From Polynucleobacter victoriensis (lineage in GTDB: Bacteria; Pseudomonadota; Gammaproteobacteria; Burkholderiales; Burkholderiaceae): DNA of 64,000 nucleotides. The stretch lies in NCBI RefSeq assembly GCF_900187875.1, contig NZ_FYEX01000001.1, positions 992,001-1,056,000 of the forward strand, in the 5' to 3' direction. Shown in pieces: positions 1 through 7,076 of the stretch; position 1 is the first letter of the stretch, and every line of letters starts with the position of its first letter. Position numbers and translations under genes: made by a program. The notes under the pieces are model-generated. The model worked only from the letters and a program-made list of their open reading frames with translations, was not told where the DNA came from and did no database searches.

Positions 1-48
1 GCCGTGAAATTACTAATGAGTCGTGACGCACGAGCTGAGTCTCGATAA
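1..48 (+). CDS. gpsA: C-terminal end of a probable glycerol-3-phosphate dehydrogenase (partial)
   Basis: The window opens inside a reading frame that ends with TAA at 46-48. Only 15 codons remain (AVKLLMSRDARAESR). A Leu-Leu-x-Arg-Asp/Asn ending is usual for the C-terminus of NAD(P)H-dependent glycerol-3-phosphate dehydrogenase, which makes sn-glycerol 3-phosphate for phospholipids. As recalled from related Burkholderiales genomes, gpsA sits directly before trmL. The stop lies 1 nt from the convergent trmL stop. The identification rests on 15 residues and context, so it is tentative; only the open frame and stop are directly seen. Confidence 0.5.
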   Translation, partial: AVKLLMSRDARAESR

Positions 49-49
49 A

Positions 50-520
50 TTATTCGCCGCCAATAAAATTCATCTGGCGCCAGGCTTCATAAACCATGAT
101 GGCTGCTGCATTCGATAAATTAAGACTGCGACTGTTGGCTCGCATAGGTAGTCTTAGAGCTCTTTCAGGTAAAAAATAATCACGCACTTCTTGGCTGAGG
201 CCTTTAGTTTCCGAGCCAAACACCAGGTAATCATTTTCTTGAAATTTGCATTCTGAAAGATGTGCCTTGCCTTTGGTGGTAATGGCAAACATTCTGTCTT
301 GCGAAGGTTTTTCTGATTCTAAAAATGCCTGCCAATTGGCATGAACTTTCATATTGGCGTATTCGTGATAGTCCAAGCCAGCTCGTTTTAGTCGAGAATC
401 TTCTAGTGGAAACCCAAGTGGTTCTATCAGATGTAGCTTTGCGCCTGTATTGGCGCACAAGCGAATAATGTTGCCAGTATTGGGAGGTATTTCTGGCTCG
501 ACTAGTACAACGTTTAGCAT
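50..520 (-). CDS. trmL: tRNA (cytidine(34)-2'-O)-methyltransferase TrmL
   Basis: This 156-residue SPOUT-class methyltransferase is of the normal TrmL length. It methylates the 2'-O of the wobble nucleotide of tRNA-Leu isoacceptors using S-adenosylmethionine. The three SPOUT motifs are visible: an N-terminal PEIPPNTGNIIRLCANTGA, a middle FGSETKGLSQEV, and a C-terminal IPMRANSRSLNLSNAAAIMV-type segment (read here as LPMRANSRSLNLSNAAA) that forms the trefoil-knot cofactor site. It lies 1 nt from comF upstream on the same strand, so the two are probably cotranscribed. Nothing is odd in length or motifs. The family assignment is firm; the exact tRNA substrate is taken from the family. Confidence 0.93.
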   Translation of the reverse strand: MLNVVLVEPEIPPNTGNIIRLCANTGAKLHLIEPLGFPLEDSRLKRAGLDYHEYANMKVHANWQAFLESEKPSQDRMFAITTKGKAHLSECKFQENDYLVFGSETKGLSQEVRDYFLPERALRLPMRANSRSLNLSNAAAIMVYEAWRQMNFIGGE

Positions 521-521
521 T

Positions 522-1211
522 TTATTTATATGGAGTTCTCAGAATTACCCAATTATGAACACTTTGGGCGCCAAAATCTTTAAGTAATTTAGCAATCGTG
601 CTGAATGTGGCCCCAGTTGTCATGACGTCATCGACCAAGGCAACGCGAGTATTTTTGATCATATTGACTTTGTCTTGATTAATATGAAATACAGTTTTAA
701 GCCTTTCCATACGCTCCTTACGCGTGGCTTGGGCTTGATTACCTTCAATATGGCTTCTGTAAAGAAGCGATGATGAGGTCGCTAGCTTCAATTGTTTTGA
801 AAACGATTTACACAATTCCCATGATTGATTAAAACCCCTTTGATTTAATTTCTGAGAGCTCATAGGTATTGGGATTAAAAGATCAACATTGCTTGTTAAA
901 TCATTAAATTGATGAATTTGTAACCAAGCGTCAACTAAGCCACGAGCAATTGCTACTTGATGTTTGTATTTGTAGTCATGAACCGCATTGGTTAGTAAGC
1001 CACCATAACAGTCAATGCAAATCGTTTGATCAAATGGTGGAGTTTGAATTTCACAATTAGTGCAAATTCCACGCACTTCATCACAAATCAGGGCGCATTG
1101 TGAGCATCTGTTTTTTTGATGTGACTTTAGTAAGTTGGTGCACTTTTCGCAAATCCTAGATGCTTGAAATTCGCTACAGCCAATACATGCAGTTGGGAGC
1201 AGAAATTTCAT
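522..1211 (-). CDS. comF: ComF family phosphoribosyltransferase-like protein
   Basis: A protein of about 229 residues with an N-terminal cysteine cluster (CIGC, CEKC, CSQC, CTNC) typical of the double zinc-finger of ComF proteins, and a C-terminal PRPP-binding motif (VALVDDVMTTGAT). ComF proteins support natural DNA uptake or processing in several bacteria; the enzymatic substrate is not established. An in-frame ATG at 1235 would add eight residues. I prefer 1211 because a TATACT -10 hexamer on the minus strand (1226-1221) ends 9 nt before it, which suggests a near-leaderless mRNA, and because the family usually starts with Met-Lys close to the first Cys pair. It is followed immediately by trmL. 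Confidence 0.85.
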   Translation of the reverse strand: MKFLLPTACIGCSEFQASRICEKCTNLLKSHQKNRCSQCALICDEVRGICTNCEIQTPPFDQTICIDCYGGLLTNAVHDYKYKHQVAIARGLVDAWLQIHQFNDLTSNVDLLIPIPMSSQKLNQRGFNQSWELCKSFSKQLKLATSSSLLYRSHIEGNQAQATRKERMERLKTVFHINQDKVNMIKNTRVALVDDVMTTGATFSTIAKLLKDFGAQSVHNWVILRTPYK

Positions 1212-1220
1212 GGGTCGCTG

Positions 1221-1230
1221 AGTATACTCA
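1221..1230. promoter_or_regulatory. Palindromic -10 element serving comF and the BioC-like gene
   Basis: The 10-bp palindrome GAGTATACTC reads TATACT on both strands (1223-1228 plus, 1226-1221 minus). It lies 7 nt before the ATG at 1236 on the plus strand and 9 nt before the ATG at 1211 on the minus strand. It could be one back-to-back -10 box for two divergent, nearly leaderless transcripts. No convincing -35 is seen on either side, so this is an inference from position. Confidence 0.4.
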
Positions 1231-1235
1231 TGCAT

Positions 1236-1982
1236 ATGCCCACAATCTCGACAGTGTCTAACACCTTACCTAAATTTCTATCGCTTGAGATTGCTAAGCG
1301 CATGGAAGATAAGCTGTCGATTGTCAGGATGGAGCCGCAAACAATTTGTCACGTAGGGCAAGTTGACATTGAGCTGCTTGGCAGACGATATCCAAAGGCA
1401 AAGCATTTTTCGACCAATCCTTATTTGATAGCAAAAGGCTTTAAAAAAGCCTTTCTTAACTTGATGAATCGACCTTGTCTTGAACCTGTTGCAGGTAAGG
1501 TGGATTTAATTTGGTCAAACCTTGAGCTGCAGCATGACAAGACTCCTGGATTACTAATTAAAAAGTGGCGCGAGCTGTTAAAAGTAGATGCGTTATTGAT
1601 GTTCAGTTACTTGGGACCAGACACCGGTAAAGAAATGTCAAATTACTTCGATAGTGAAGATTTGAAAAGTATCCCAAGTCCATGGGATATGCATGATGTG
1701 GGCGATGCTTTATTAAAGGCTGGATTTTCCGAGCCTGTGATGGACATGGAGTACATCACCTTGGATTATGAAACCTTAGATTTATTGATTGCTGATGCTT
1801 TTGATTTGGGTTTGATAAATACTAGAACCCCTAAATGCTCAGATTTACCCGCAGATTTGGCCTTAAAAATTACTCTAGAAGTGGTTTATGGGCATGCGTG
1901 GACCCCAGCCAGTGATTTGGCTAAGGTCGAGGGCGGTGTTGCAACAATTAGCCCCGATCAAATTGTTAGAGTAAAGCGCTAA
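1236..1982 (+). CDS. BioC-like SAM-methyltransferase family protein with degenerate motif I
   Basis: About 248 residues, close to the length of malonyl-ACP O-methyltransferase BioC. The middle and C-terminal parts keep BioC-family features: WSNLELQH (compare SNLALQW), LLMFSYLGPDTGKEM (compare FGPDTLKEL) and a proline-tryptophan MHDVGDALLKAGF segment. The expected glycine-rich SAM-binding motif (VLDLGCGTG type) is absent; the equivalent region reads ICHVGQVDIELLGRRYP. It may therefore be a pseudo-enzyme or bind SAM poorly. Starts at 1164 and 1230 are also open; 1236 fits the TATACT box 7 nt upstream. It is divergent from comF. A biotin-pathway role is family inference only and I would not assign the bioC symbol. 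Confidence 0.7.
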   Translation: MPTISTVSNTLPKFLSLEIAKRMEDKLSIVRMEPQTICHVGQVDIELLGRRYPKAKHFSTNPYLIAKGFKKAFLNLMNRPCLEPVAGKVDLIWSNLELQHDKTPGLLIKKWRELLKVDALLMFSYLGPDTGKEMSNYFDSEDLKSIPSPWDMHDVGDALLKAGFSEPVMDMEYITLDYETLDLLIADAFDLGLINTRTPKCSDLPADLALKITLEVVYGHAWTPASDLAKVEGGVATISPDQIVRVKR

Positions 1983-2052
1983 GTAAGCGAGTGCTCACAC
2001 ACCCTGTTGGCTAAGGGTTACTATCTAAATCTCTAAAATGCTTAGTAATTTA

Positions 2053-2066
2053 TTGCGCTAGATCAA
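2053..2066. promoter_or_regulatory. FNR/ANR-like site overlapping the -35 of the oxidase promoter
   Basis: TTGCG-CTAG-ATCAA matches 8 of the 10 defined bases of the FNR consensus TTGAT-N4-ATCAA. Its centre is about 30 bp upstream of the predicted transcription start and it covers the -35, a position where FNR-type regulators repress. Repression of an aerobic oxidase under low oxygen would make sense, but this is sequence inference only. Confidence 0.35.
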
Positions 2067-2082
2067 ATTCACCAAATATAAT
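2053..2082 (+). promoter_or_regulatory. Promoter of the cytochrome c oxidase operon
   Basis: A perfect TATAAT at 2077-2082 is preceded after 18 bp by TTGCGC at 2053-2058, giving a sigma-70-like promoter with a predicted start near 2089. This implies a leader of about 60 nt before ctaC. The rest of the 157-bp gap (1983-2139) holds no open gene. Confidence 0.6.
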
Positions 2083-2151
2083 CACCGGATATTACGTGCA
2101 CAGGTAATCGTGCGATGCAATAGATCAAGAATTTATTAAATGGGAATCAAG

Positions 2152-3306
2152 ATGAAACAACGCACATCATTAGCCGGTTTGCTATTTGGTTTAGTAGGCT
2201 TGCTCCAAGCTAATTTAGCTTGGGCTATCAATGACATGCCGGGTGGTCCAGCACGTTTTCAGTTAAACCTACATCCAGCTGCGACAAAAGTTGCTGAAGA
2301 AGTAGCAGTTCTACACTGGATGATGTTGATTATCTGTGTGGTGATTTTCGTAGCCGTGTTTGGCGTGATGTTTTACTCGATTTACAAGCACCGTAAATCA
2401 CTAGGCCATCAATCAGCGAGCTTTCATGAAAGCACAACTGTAGAAATTATTTGGACAGTTGTTCCACTATTAATTGTGATTGGTATGGCTTTGCCAGCAA
2501 CAAAAACTGTTGTTGCAATGAAAGACACAACTAATGCTGACATCACAATCAAAGTGACTGGTTACCAGTGGAAATGGGGTTACGACTACATCAAGGGTGA
2601 AGGCGAAGGCATTTCATTCTTGCAAACATTGTCAACACCTCGTGAACAAATTAATAACCAAGCAGAGAAGAGCGATACATATCTCATGGAAGTTGATAAT
2701 GAGATGGTTGTTCCTGTTGGCAAAAAAATCCGTTTAGTAACAACTGCTAACGACGTTATTCACTCATGGACAATTCCTGCGTTTGGCGTAAAGCAAGATG
2801 CGATTCCTGGTTTTGTGCGTGATACATGGTTCCGTGCTGAAAAAGTTGGTACTTTCCGTGGTCAATGTTCAGAGTTGTGCGGCAAAGAACACGCGTTCAT
2901 GCCTATCGTTGTCAAAGTTGTTTCAGATACAGACTATGCAACATGGGTTTCTGAAAAGAAAAAACAATTGGCAGCTTTGGCCGATGACCCAAGCAAAACA
3001 TTCACAATGGATGAGTTGAAGCAACGTGGCGAAAAAGTTTATGCCGCAAACTGCGCAGCTTGCCATCAACCTAATGGTAAGGGTGCTGGCGCATTCCCAG
3101 CACTAGATGGATCAAAAGTTGTTTTGGGCGCTAAAGAAGGTCAATACAAAATTTTATTGAACGGTAAAAATGCAATGCCAAAGTGGAATCAATTAAATGA
3201 TGTTGAGTTGGCAGCCGTTATGACATACACACGCAACACATGGGGTAATAAGACAGGTGAATTAATCCAGCCTAAAGACTTCACTGCAGCACGCGCAGCT
3301 AAATAA
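2152..3306 (+). CDS. ctaC: Cytochrome c oxidase subunit II with fused cytochrome c domain
   Basis: About 384 residues. A signal peptide ends near AWA (about residue 25), then come two membrane helices (about 55-77 and 95-115) and a periplasmic cupredoxin domain. The CuA ligands are complete: a His in VIHSWTIPAF and the C-x3-C-x3-H-x2-M cluster in CSELCGKEHAFM. The C-terminus carries a class I cytochrome c domain (heme motif CAACH, axial Met in KNAMPKW), so this is a caa3-like subunit II. It accepts electrons from cytochrome c for the proton-pumping oxidase. An ATG four codons upstream (2140) is possible; 2152 has a GGGAA just upstream. It is the first gene of the ctaC-ctaD-ctaG-ctaE operon. 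Confidence 0.95.
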   Translation: MKQRTSLAGLLFGLVGLLQANLAWAINDMPGGPARFQLNLHPAATKVAEEVAVLHWMMLIICVVIFVAVFGVMFYSIYKHRKSLGHQSASFHESTTVEIIWTVVPLLIVIGMALPATKTVVAMKDTTNADITIKVTGYQWKWGYDYIKGEGEGISFLQTLSTPREQINNQAEKSDTYLMEVDNEMVVPVGKKIRLVTTANDVIHSWTIPAFGVKQDAIPGFVRDTWFRAEKVGTFRGQCSELCGKEHAFMPIVVKVVSDTDYATWVSEKKKQLAALADDPSKTFTMDELKQRGEKVYAANCAACHQPNGKGAGAFPALDGSKVVLGAKEGQYKILLNGKNAMPKWNQLNDVELAAVMTYTRNTWGNKTGELIQPKDFTAARAAK

Positions 3307-3335
3307 ACATATATAGATAGGTAATTGGAGCGACT

Positions 3336-4925
3336 ATGAGCACAGTAAGCCACGCACACGATCATCACGATGATCACGCACATGACCATCCACATGGATG
3401 GCGCCGTTGGTTGTTTGCAACCAACCATAAAGATATCGGAACTTTATATTTAATCTTCTCATTCGTTAGCTTGATGGCTGGCGGTGTGATGGCGCTTTTG
3501 ATTCGTTTGGAATTATTCCAACCTGGTTTGCAATTTATTCGTCCTGAATTATTCAACCAGTTAACAACTTTGCACGGTTTAGTGATGGTGTTCGGTGCCA
3601 TCATGCCAGCCTTCGTTGGTTTTGCTAACTACATGATTCCACTACAAGTGGGCGCCTCAGATATGGCGTTTGCTCGTATGAATAACTTTAGTTTCTGGAT
3701 CATGCCTGTAGCAGCATCATTGTTGTTGTCATCATTCTTTGTTCCTGGTGGCGCAACTGCTGCCGGTTGGACGCTATATGCACCCCTATCTGTGCAAATG
3801 GGTCCTGGTATGGATATGGCAATTTTTGCTGTTCACTTGATGGGTGCTTCATCCATCATGGGTTCAATCAACATCATTGTGACGATTCTTAATATGCGTG
3901 CTCCTGGCATGACATTGATGAAGATGCCAATGTTCTGTTGGACATGGTTAATTACTGCTTATCTATTGATCGCTGTGATGCCAGTTTTGGCTGGTGCGAT
4001 CACTATGGTTCTTACAGATCGTCACTTTGGTACAAGCTTCTTCTCAGCAGCAGGTGGTGGTGACCCTGTGATGTATCAGCATATTTTCTGGTTCTTTGGT
4101 CACCCAGAGGTTTACATCATGATCTTGCCAGCGTTTGGCATTATTAGTGAAGTTATTCCAACATTTGCACGTAAGAGATTGTTTGGTTACAGCTCAATGG
4201 TTTATGCAACAGGTTCAATCGCGATCTTGTCATTTATCGTTTGGGCTCACCACATGTTTGCAACTGGTATGCCAGTAACTGGTCAGTTGTTCTTCATGTA
4301 TGCAACGATGTTGATTGCTGTTCCAACTGGTGTGAAGATTTTTAACTGGGTTGCAACAATGTGGAAGGGTTCAATGACATTTGAAACCCCAATGTTGTGG
4401 TCTATTGGTTTTATTTTCGTGTTCACAATGGGCGGCTTCACAGGTTTGATGTGTGCGATGGCTCCAATTGACATCATGATTCAAGATACCTACTACGTGG
4501 TTGCACACTTCCACTATGTGTTAGTGGCTGGTTCATTGTTTGCACTATTTGCTGGCTTCTACTACTGGGCGCCAAAGTGGACAGGTTTCATGGTTAATGA
4601 ATTCCGCGGTAAGGTTCACTTCTGGGGTTCAATGATTTTCTTCAACCTAACATTCTTCCCAATGCATTTCTTAGGCTTGGCTGGTATGCCACGTCGTTAT
4701 GCTGACTATCCAGTTCAGTTTGCAGACTTCAATGCTGTAGCTTCAATTGGTGGCCTTGGTTTCGGTTTGATGCAGGTTTACTTCTTGTTATTCGTTGTAT
4801 TGCCAACATATCGTGGTGGCAAGAAAGCTGAAGCGCAAGCGTGGGAAAATGCAGAGGGCTTAGAGTGGACTGTTCCATCTCCAGCACCATTCCATACTTT
4901 TGAAACACCTCCAACAGTTAAGTAA
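3336..4925 (+). CDS. ctaD: Cytochrome c oxidase subunit I
   Basis: A 529-residue heme-copper oxidase catalytic subunit of normal length with about 12 membrane helices. Ligand motifs are visible: a heme a histidine in TTLHGLVMVFGA, the CuB His and cross-linked Tyr in GHPEVYIMILPAFG, the CuB histidine pair in AHHMFATGM, and the heme a/a3 histidines in VVAHFHYVLVAG. It reduces oxygen to water and pumps protons. The first 22 residues are rich in His and Asp (HAHDHHDDHAHDHPHG), a possible cytoplasmic metal-binding tail that I recall from other Burkholderiales subunit I proteins. It starts 29 nt after ctaC with a TTGGAG Shine-Dalgarno. Confidence 0.97.
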   Translation: MSTVSHAHDHHDDHAHDHPHGWRRWLFATNHKDIGTLYLIFSFVSLMAGGVMALLIRLELFQPGLQFIRPELFNQLTTLHGLVMVFGAIMPAFVGFANYMIPLQVGASDMAFARMNNFSFWIMPVAASLLLSSFFVPGGATAAGWTLYAPLSVQMGPGMDMAIFAVHLMGASSIMGSINIIVTILNMRAPGMTLMKMPMFCWTWLITAYLLIAVMPVLAGAITMVLTDRHFGTSFFSAAGGGDPVMYQHIFWFFGHPEVYIMILPAFGIISEVIPTFARKRLFGYSSMVYATGSIAILSFIVWAHHMFATGMPVTGQLFFMYATMLIAVPTGVKIFNWVATMWKGSMTFETPMLWSIGFIFVFTMGGFTGLMCAMAPIDIMIQDTYYVVAHFHYVLVAGSLFALFAGFYYWAPKWTGFMVNEFRGKVHFWGSMIFFNLTFFPMHFLGLAGMPRRYADYPVQFADFNAVASIGGLGFGLMQVYFLLFVVLPTYRGGKKAEAQAWENAEGLEWTVPSPAPFHTFETPPTVK

Positions 4926-4942
4926 TCCGAATTCGGAAACTT

Positions 4943-5068
4943 ATGAGTCAATCGGTTCAAGATAAAACAAACCCAAGCGCGAGTAATCGCCGCTTGGGCT
5001 TAGTTTTGTTTACTGTTGTTTTGGTTTTCTTTGTTGGTATTTTTGCTAAGAAAGCAATATTCGGTTAA
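4943..5068 (+). CDS. Cytochrome oxidase small assembly protein
   Basis: A 41-residue frame, ATG at 4943 and TAA at 5066-5068, lies between ctaD and ctaG with gaps of 17 nt and 3 nt. The product (MSQSVQDKTNPSASN..., then one hydrophobic helix LGLVLFTVVLVFFVGIFA and a KKAIFG tail) has a short polar N-terminus and a single membrane segment. Tiny single-helix proteins at this position next to CtaG are known in Burkholderiales oxidase operons and are annotated as small assembly proteins. The size and context match; the precise role is not established. It is easily missed by gene callers because of its length. Confidence 0.8.
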   Translation: MSQSVQDKTNPSASNRRLGLVLFTVVLVFFVGIFAKKAIFG

Positions 5069-5071
5069 TCA

Positions 5072-5665
5072 ATGGCTTTTAATCTGACCAATTACAACCG
5101 TCAAATGCTGCTTAAGCTAGTGGTGATTAGCTCAGCGATGTTTGCGTTTGGTTATGCCTTGATTCCAATGTATAAGGTTTTGTGCGAGGTAACAGGTATT
5201 AATGTTGTTACCAGTAAGAATGATTACGGTACACGCGCAGTTAAAGCGGTTAGCAAGAACACTCAAGTTGATGAAAGTCGTTTGATCACCGTTGAATTTG
5301 ACTCAAACACACAGGGTCCTTTTAGATTCCGTGCCGTTAAAAATTCAATGCAGGTTCATCCTGGTGAAATGATTCAAGTTGTTTATGAAGTTGTAAACAC
5401 ACAAGGTAGAGCAGTATCAGCGCAAGCGATTCCAAGTTATGCGCCAAAACAAGCAACACAGCACTTTACGAAGTTGGAATGTTTTTGCTTTGAGCAGCAA
5501 ACACTTAAGCCCAATGAGTCGCGTGAGATGCCAGTTGTTTTTGTAATTGATCCAGCTTTACCTAAAGACGTAAAGAACATTACTTTGTCGTACACCTTCT
5601 TTGAGGTGGGTAATGGTCAAAAAGTAATTACAGGCGAACATAACAGTAAGCCATCGAAAATATAA
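5072..5665 (+). CDS. ctaG: Cytochrome c oxidase copper chaperone CtaG (Cox11 family)
   Basis: A 197-residue protein with an N-terminal membrane anchor (about residues 12-33) and a periplasmic immunoglobulin-like domain. The copper-binding CFCF motif (KLECFCFEQQ) and the conserved ending region (KNITLSYTFFEV) are present. Cox11/CtaG delivers copper to the CuB site of subunit I. The length is normal. It starts 3 nt after the small assembly gene and ends 2 nt before the DUF2970 gene, so it belongs to one tightly packed operon. Confidence 0.95.
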   Translation: MAFNLTNYNRQMLLKLVVISSAMFAFGYALIPMYKVLCEVTGINVVTSKNDYGTRAVKAVSKNTQVDESRLITVEFDSNTQGPFRFRAVKNSMQVHPGEMIQVVYEVVNTQGRAVSAQAIPSYAPKQATQHFTKLECFCFEQQTLKPNESREMPVVFVIDPALPKDVKNITLSYTFFEVGNGQKVITGEHNSKPSKI

Positions 5666-5667
5666 GT

Positions 5668-5877
5668 ATGGAAAAGCAAAGTCGTAATTCCATCGTGATG
5701 TTTTTAATCTCTATGAGAGCAGTCTTGTGGGGATTTTTAGGAGTACGTAAGAGATCTGGTCAAGATGCAGATATGTCTTCTGTATCTTTTGTTCATATTG
5801 TTCTTGCGGGCATATTAGGCGCAGTAATTTTTATGACAGTTTTGTTATTGATTGTCAAAGCAGTTGTAGCGAATTGA
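5668..5877 (+). CDS. DUF2970 family small membrane protein
   Basis: A 69-residue protein with a basic N-terminal half containing SMRAVLWGFLGVRKR, followed by one strong membrane helix (about residues 42-66, HIVLAGILGAVIFMTVLLLI). The pattern matches the DUF2970 family, commonly found between ctaG and ctaE in betaproteobacteria. Its function is unknown; the constant location inside the oxidase operon suggests help with assembly or stability. It starts 2 nt after ctaG and lies 18 nt before ctaE. Confidence 0.8.
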   Translation: MEKQSRNSIVMFLISMRAVLWGFLGVRKRSGQDADMSSVSFVHIVLAGILGAVIFMTVLLLIVKAVVAN

Positions 5878-5895
5878 TTTTTTAGGAGAGAGAGA

Positions 5896-6756
5896 ATGTC
5901 TTCCAGTGTTTCAAAAGCCCCTTACTACTACGTACCGGCTCCAACACGTCATCCAATTGTTACCAGCCTAGGTTTATTAGGTTTTGGTTACGGTGCTTCC
6001 ATGTGGGTTAATGGCAGCACATTTGGTATGTTGTTGTGTCTTGCTGGTGTGATTTGGACAATCGCATCTCTATACACATGGTTTGGTGATGCTATTCACG
6101 AATCTGAAACTGGTATGAATAGCGTTAACGTTGATGTATCTTACAGATGGTCAATGGCTTGGTTCATCTTCTCAGAAATCATGTTCTTTGGTGCATTCTT
6201 CTCTGCATTGTTCTACGCAAGAAGCATTGCTATGCCATGGTTGGGCGATATTGATAACAAATTATTGTGGCCTGATTTTGCTGCAACATGGCCTAATGCT
6301 GGCCCAGCAGGTTTGGTAGATAGCTTTAAGACGATGGGTCCTTGGCCTATCCCTACCATCAACACAATCTTGTTGTTGAGTTCTGGTGTAACTGTTACTT
6401 GGGCTCACCACGCTATGCGTGAAGGTCATCGCAAGCAAGTGATTCAAGGTTTGGCTGCTACAGTGGCTTTGGGTGCAATTTTCATGTGCTTCCAAGTGTA
6501 TGAATACATTCATGCCTATAGCGATCTAAACTTGAAGTTAAGTTCTGGCGTGTATGGTTCAACATTCTTCATGTTGACTGGTTTCCATGGCTTTCACGTA
6601 ACAATGGGTGCCATTATGTTGGCAGTCGTTTTGTTCCGCACAATGAAGGGTCATTTCACACCTGAAAATCACTTTGCATTTGAAGGTGCTGCATGGTACT
6701 GGCACTTTGTGGACGTGGTTTGGTTAGGTTTGTACGTAGTTGTTTACTGGATGTAA
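5896..6756 (+). CDS. ctaE: Cytochrome c oxidase subunit III
   Basis: A 286-residue membrane protein with seven predicted helices, preceded by an AGGAGAGAG Shine-Dalgarno. Family landmarks include SEIMFFGAFFSALFYAR, a WAHHAMREGHRK loop, FQVYEYIHA, and the C-terminal WYWHFVDVVWLGLYVVVYW. Subunit III stabilises subunit I and supports proton uptake. It is the last gene of the structural operon and is followed by a strong intrinsic terminator. There is no subunit IV gene nearby. Confidence 0.96.
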   Translation: MSSSVSKAPYYYVPAPTRHPIVTSLGLLGFGYGASMWVNGSTFGMLLCLAGVIWTIASLYTWFGDAIHESETGMNSVNVDVSYRWSMAWFIFSEIMFFGAFFSALFYARSIAMPWLGDIDNKLLWPDFAATWPNAGPAGLVDSFKTMGPWPIPTINTILLLSSGVTVTWAHHAMREGHRKQVIQGLAATVALGAIFMCFQVYEYIHAYSDLNLKLSSGVYGSTFFMLTGFHGFHVTMGAIMLAVVLFRTMKGHFTPENHFAFEGAAWYWHFVDVVWLGLYVVVYWM

Positions 6757-6767
6757 ACAATCACACA

Positions 6768-6799
6768 TTAAAAAACGCCGCTTAAGCGGCGTTTTTTAA
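6768..6799 (+). terminator. Intrinsic terminator of the oxidase operon
   Basis: Perfect inverted repeat with arms AAAAAACGCCGC and GCGGCGTTTTTT around TTAA-type centre bases, ending in a T run. It lies 12 nt after ctaE. It is near-symmetric and could also end transcripts entering from the minus strand (the DUF2909 gene). Confidence 0.9.
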
Positions 6800-6842
6800 T
6801 GCTAAGTAATAAAAAGATTAAAGCTGAGTAAGTAATTTGGAG

Positions 6843-7052
6843 CTAGCCAGCAACTCTGATGCCAGTGCTTTGTATGTATCCTAAAGAGTGCGCTATCCAT
6901 ATGCCAATAAATAAGGCGATAGATAGGCCAATTCTTAGCATTAAAGAGTAAACGGTTTTAGAGCTTTTGCCTTTGTCACGCATCATGTAAAAGAGTGCTG
7001 AGCCAAGGCTGCCTAAAATTAATAAAAAAGCGATAGGGATAATCCAATTCAT
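6843..7052 (-). CDS. Twin transmembrane protein, DUF2909 family
   Basis: A 69-residue protein with two hydrophobic helices (about residues 3-22 and 36-58) joined by a short basic loop RDKGKSSK. This two-helix form with MMRDKGKS is typical of the DUF2909 twin-transmembrane proteins next to surf1 in Burkholderiales. The function is unknown; linkage suggests an oxidase-related role. The ATG at 7052 (MNWIIPIAFLL) is preferred over 7070 because it begins the helix directly and has TACGAT 8 nt upstream on the minus strand. It is divergent from surf1, with only 24 bp between the starts. Confidence 0.75.
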   Translation of the reverse strand: MNWIIPIAFLLILGSLGSALFYMMRDKGKSSKTVYSLMLRIGLSIALFIGIWIAHSLGYIQSTGIRVAG

Positions 7053-7076
7053 AGGTATGCATCGTATCATTGCTTT

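Noticed and set aside
2115..2128. Second FNR site in the oxidase leader
   Set aside because: Only the ATCAA half is present; the left half (ATGCA) does not match.
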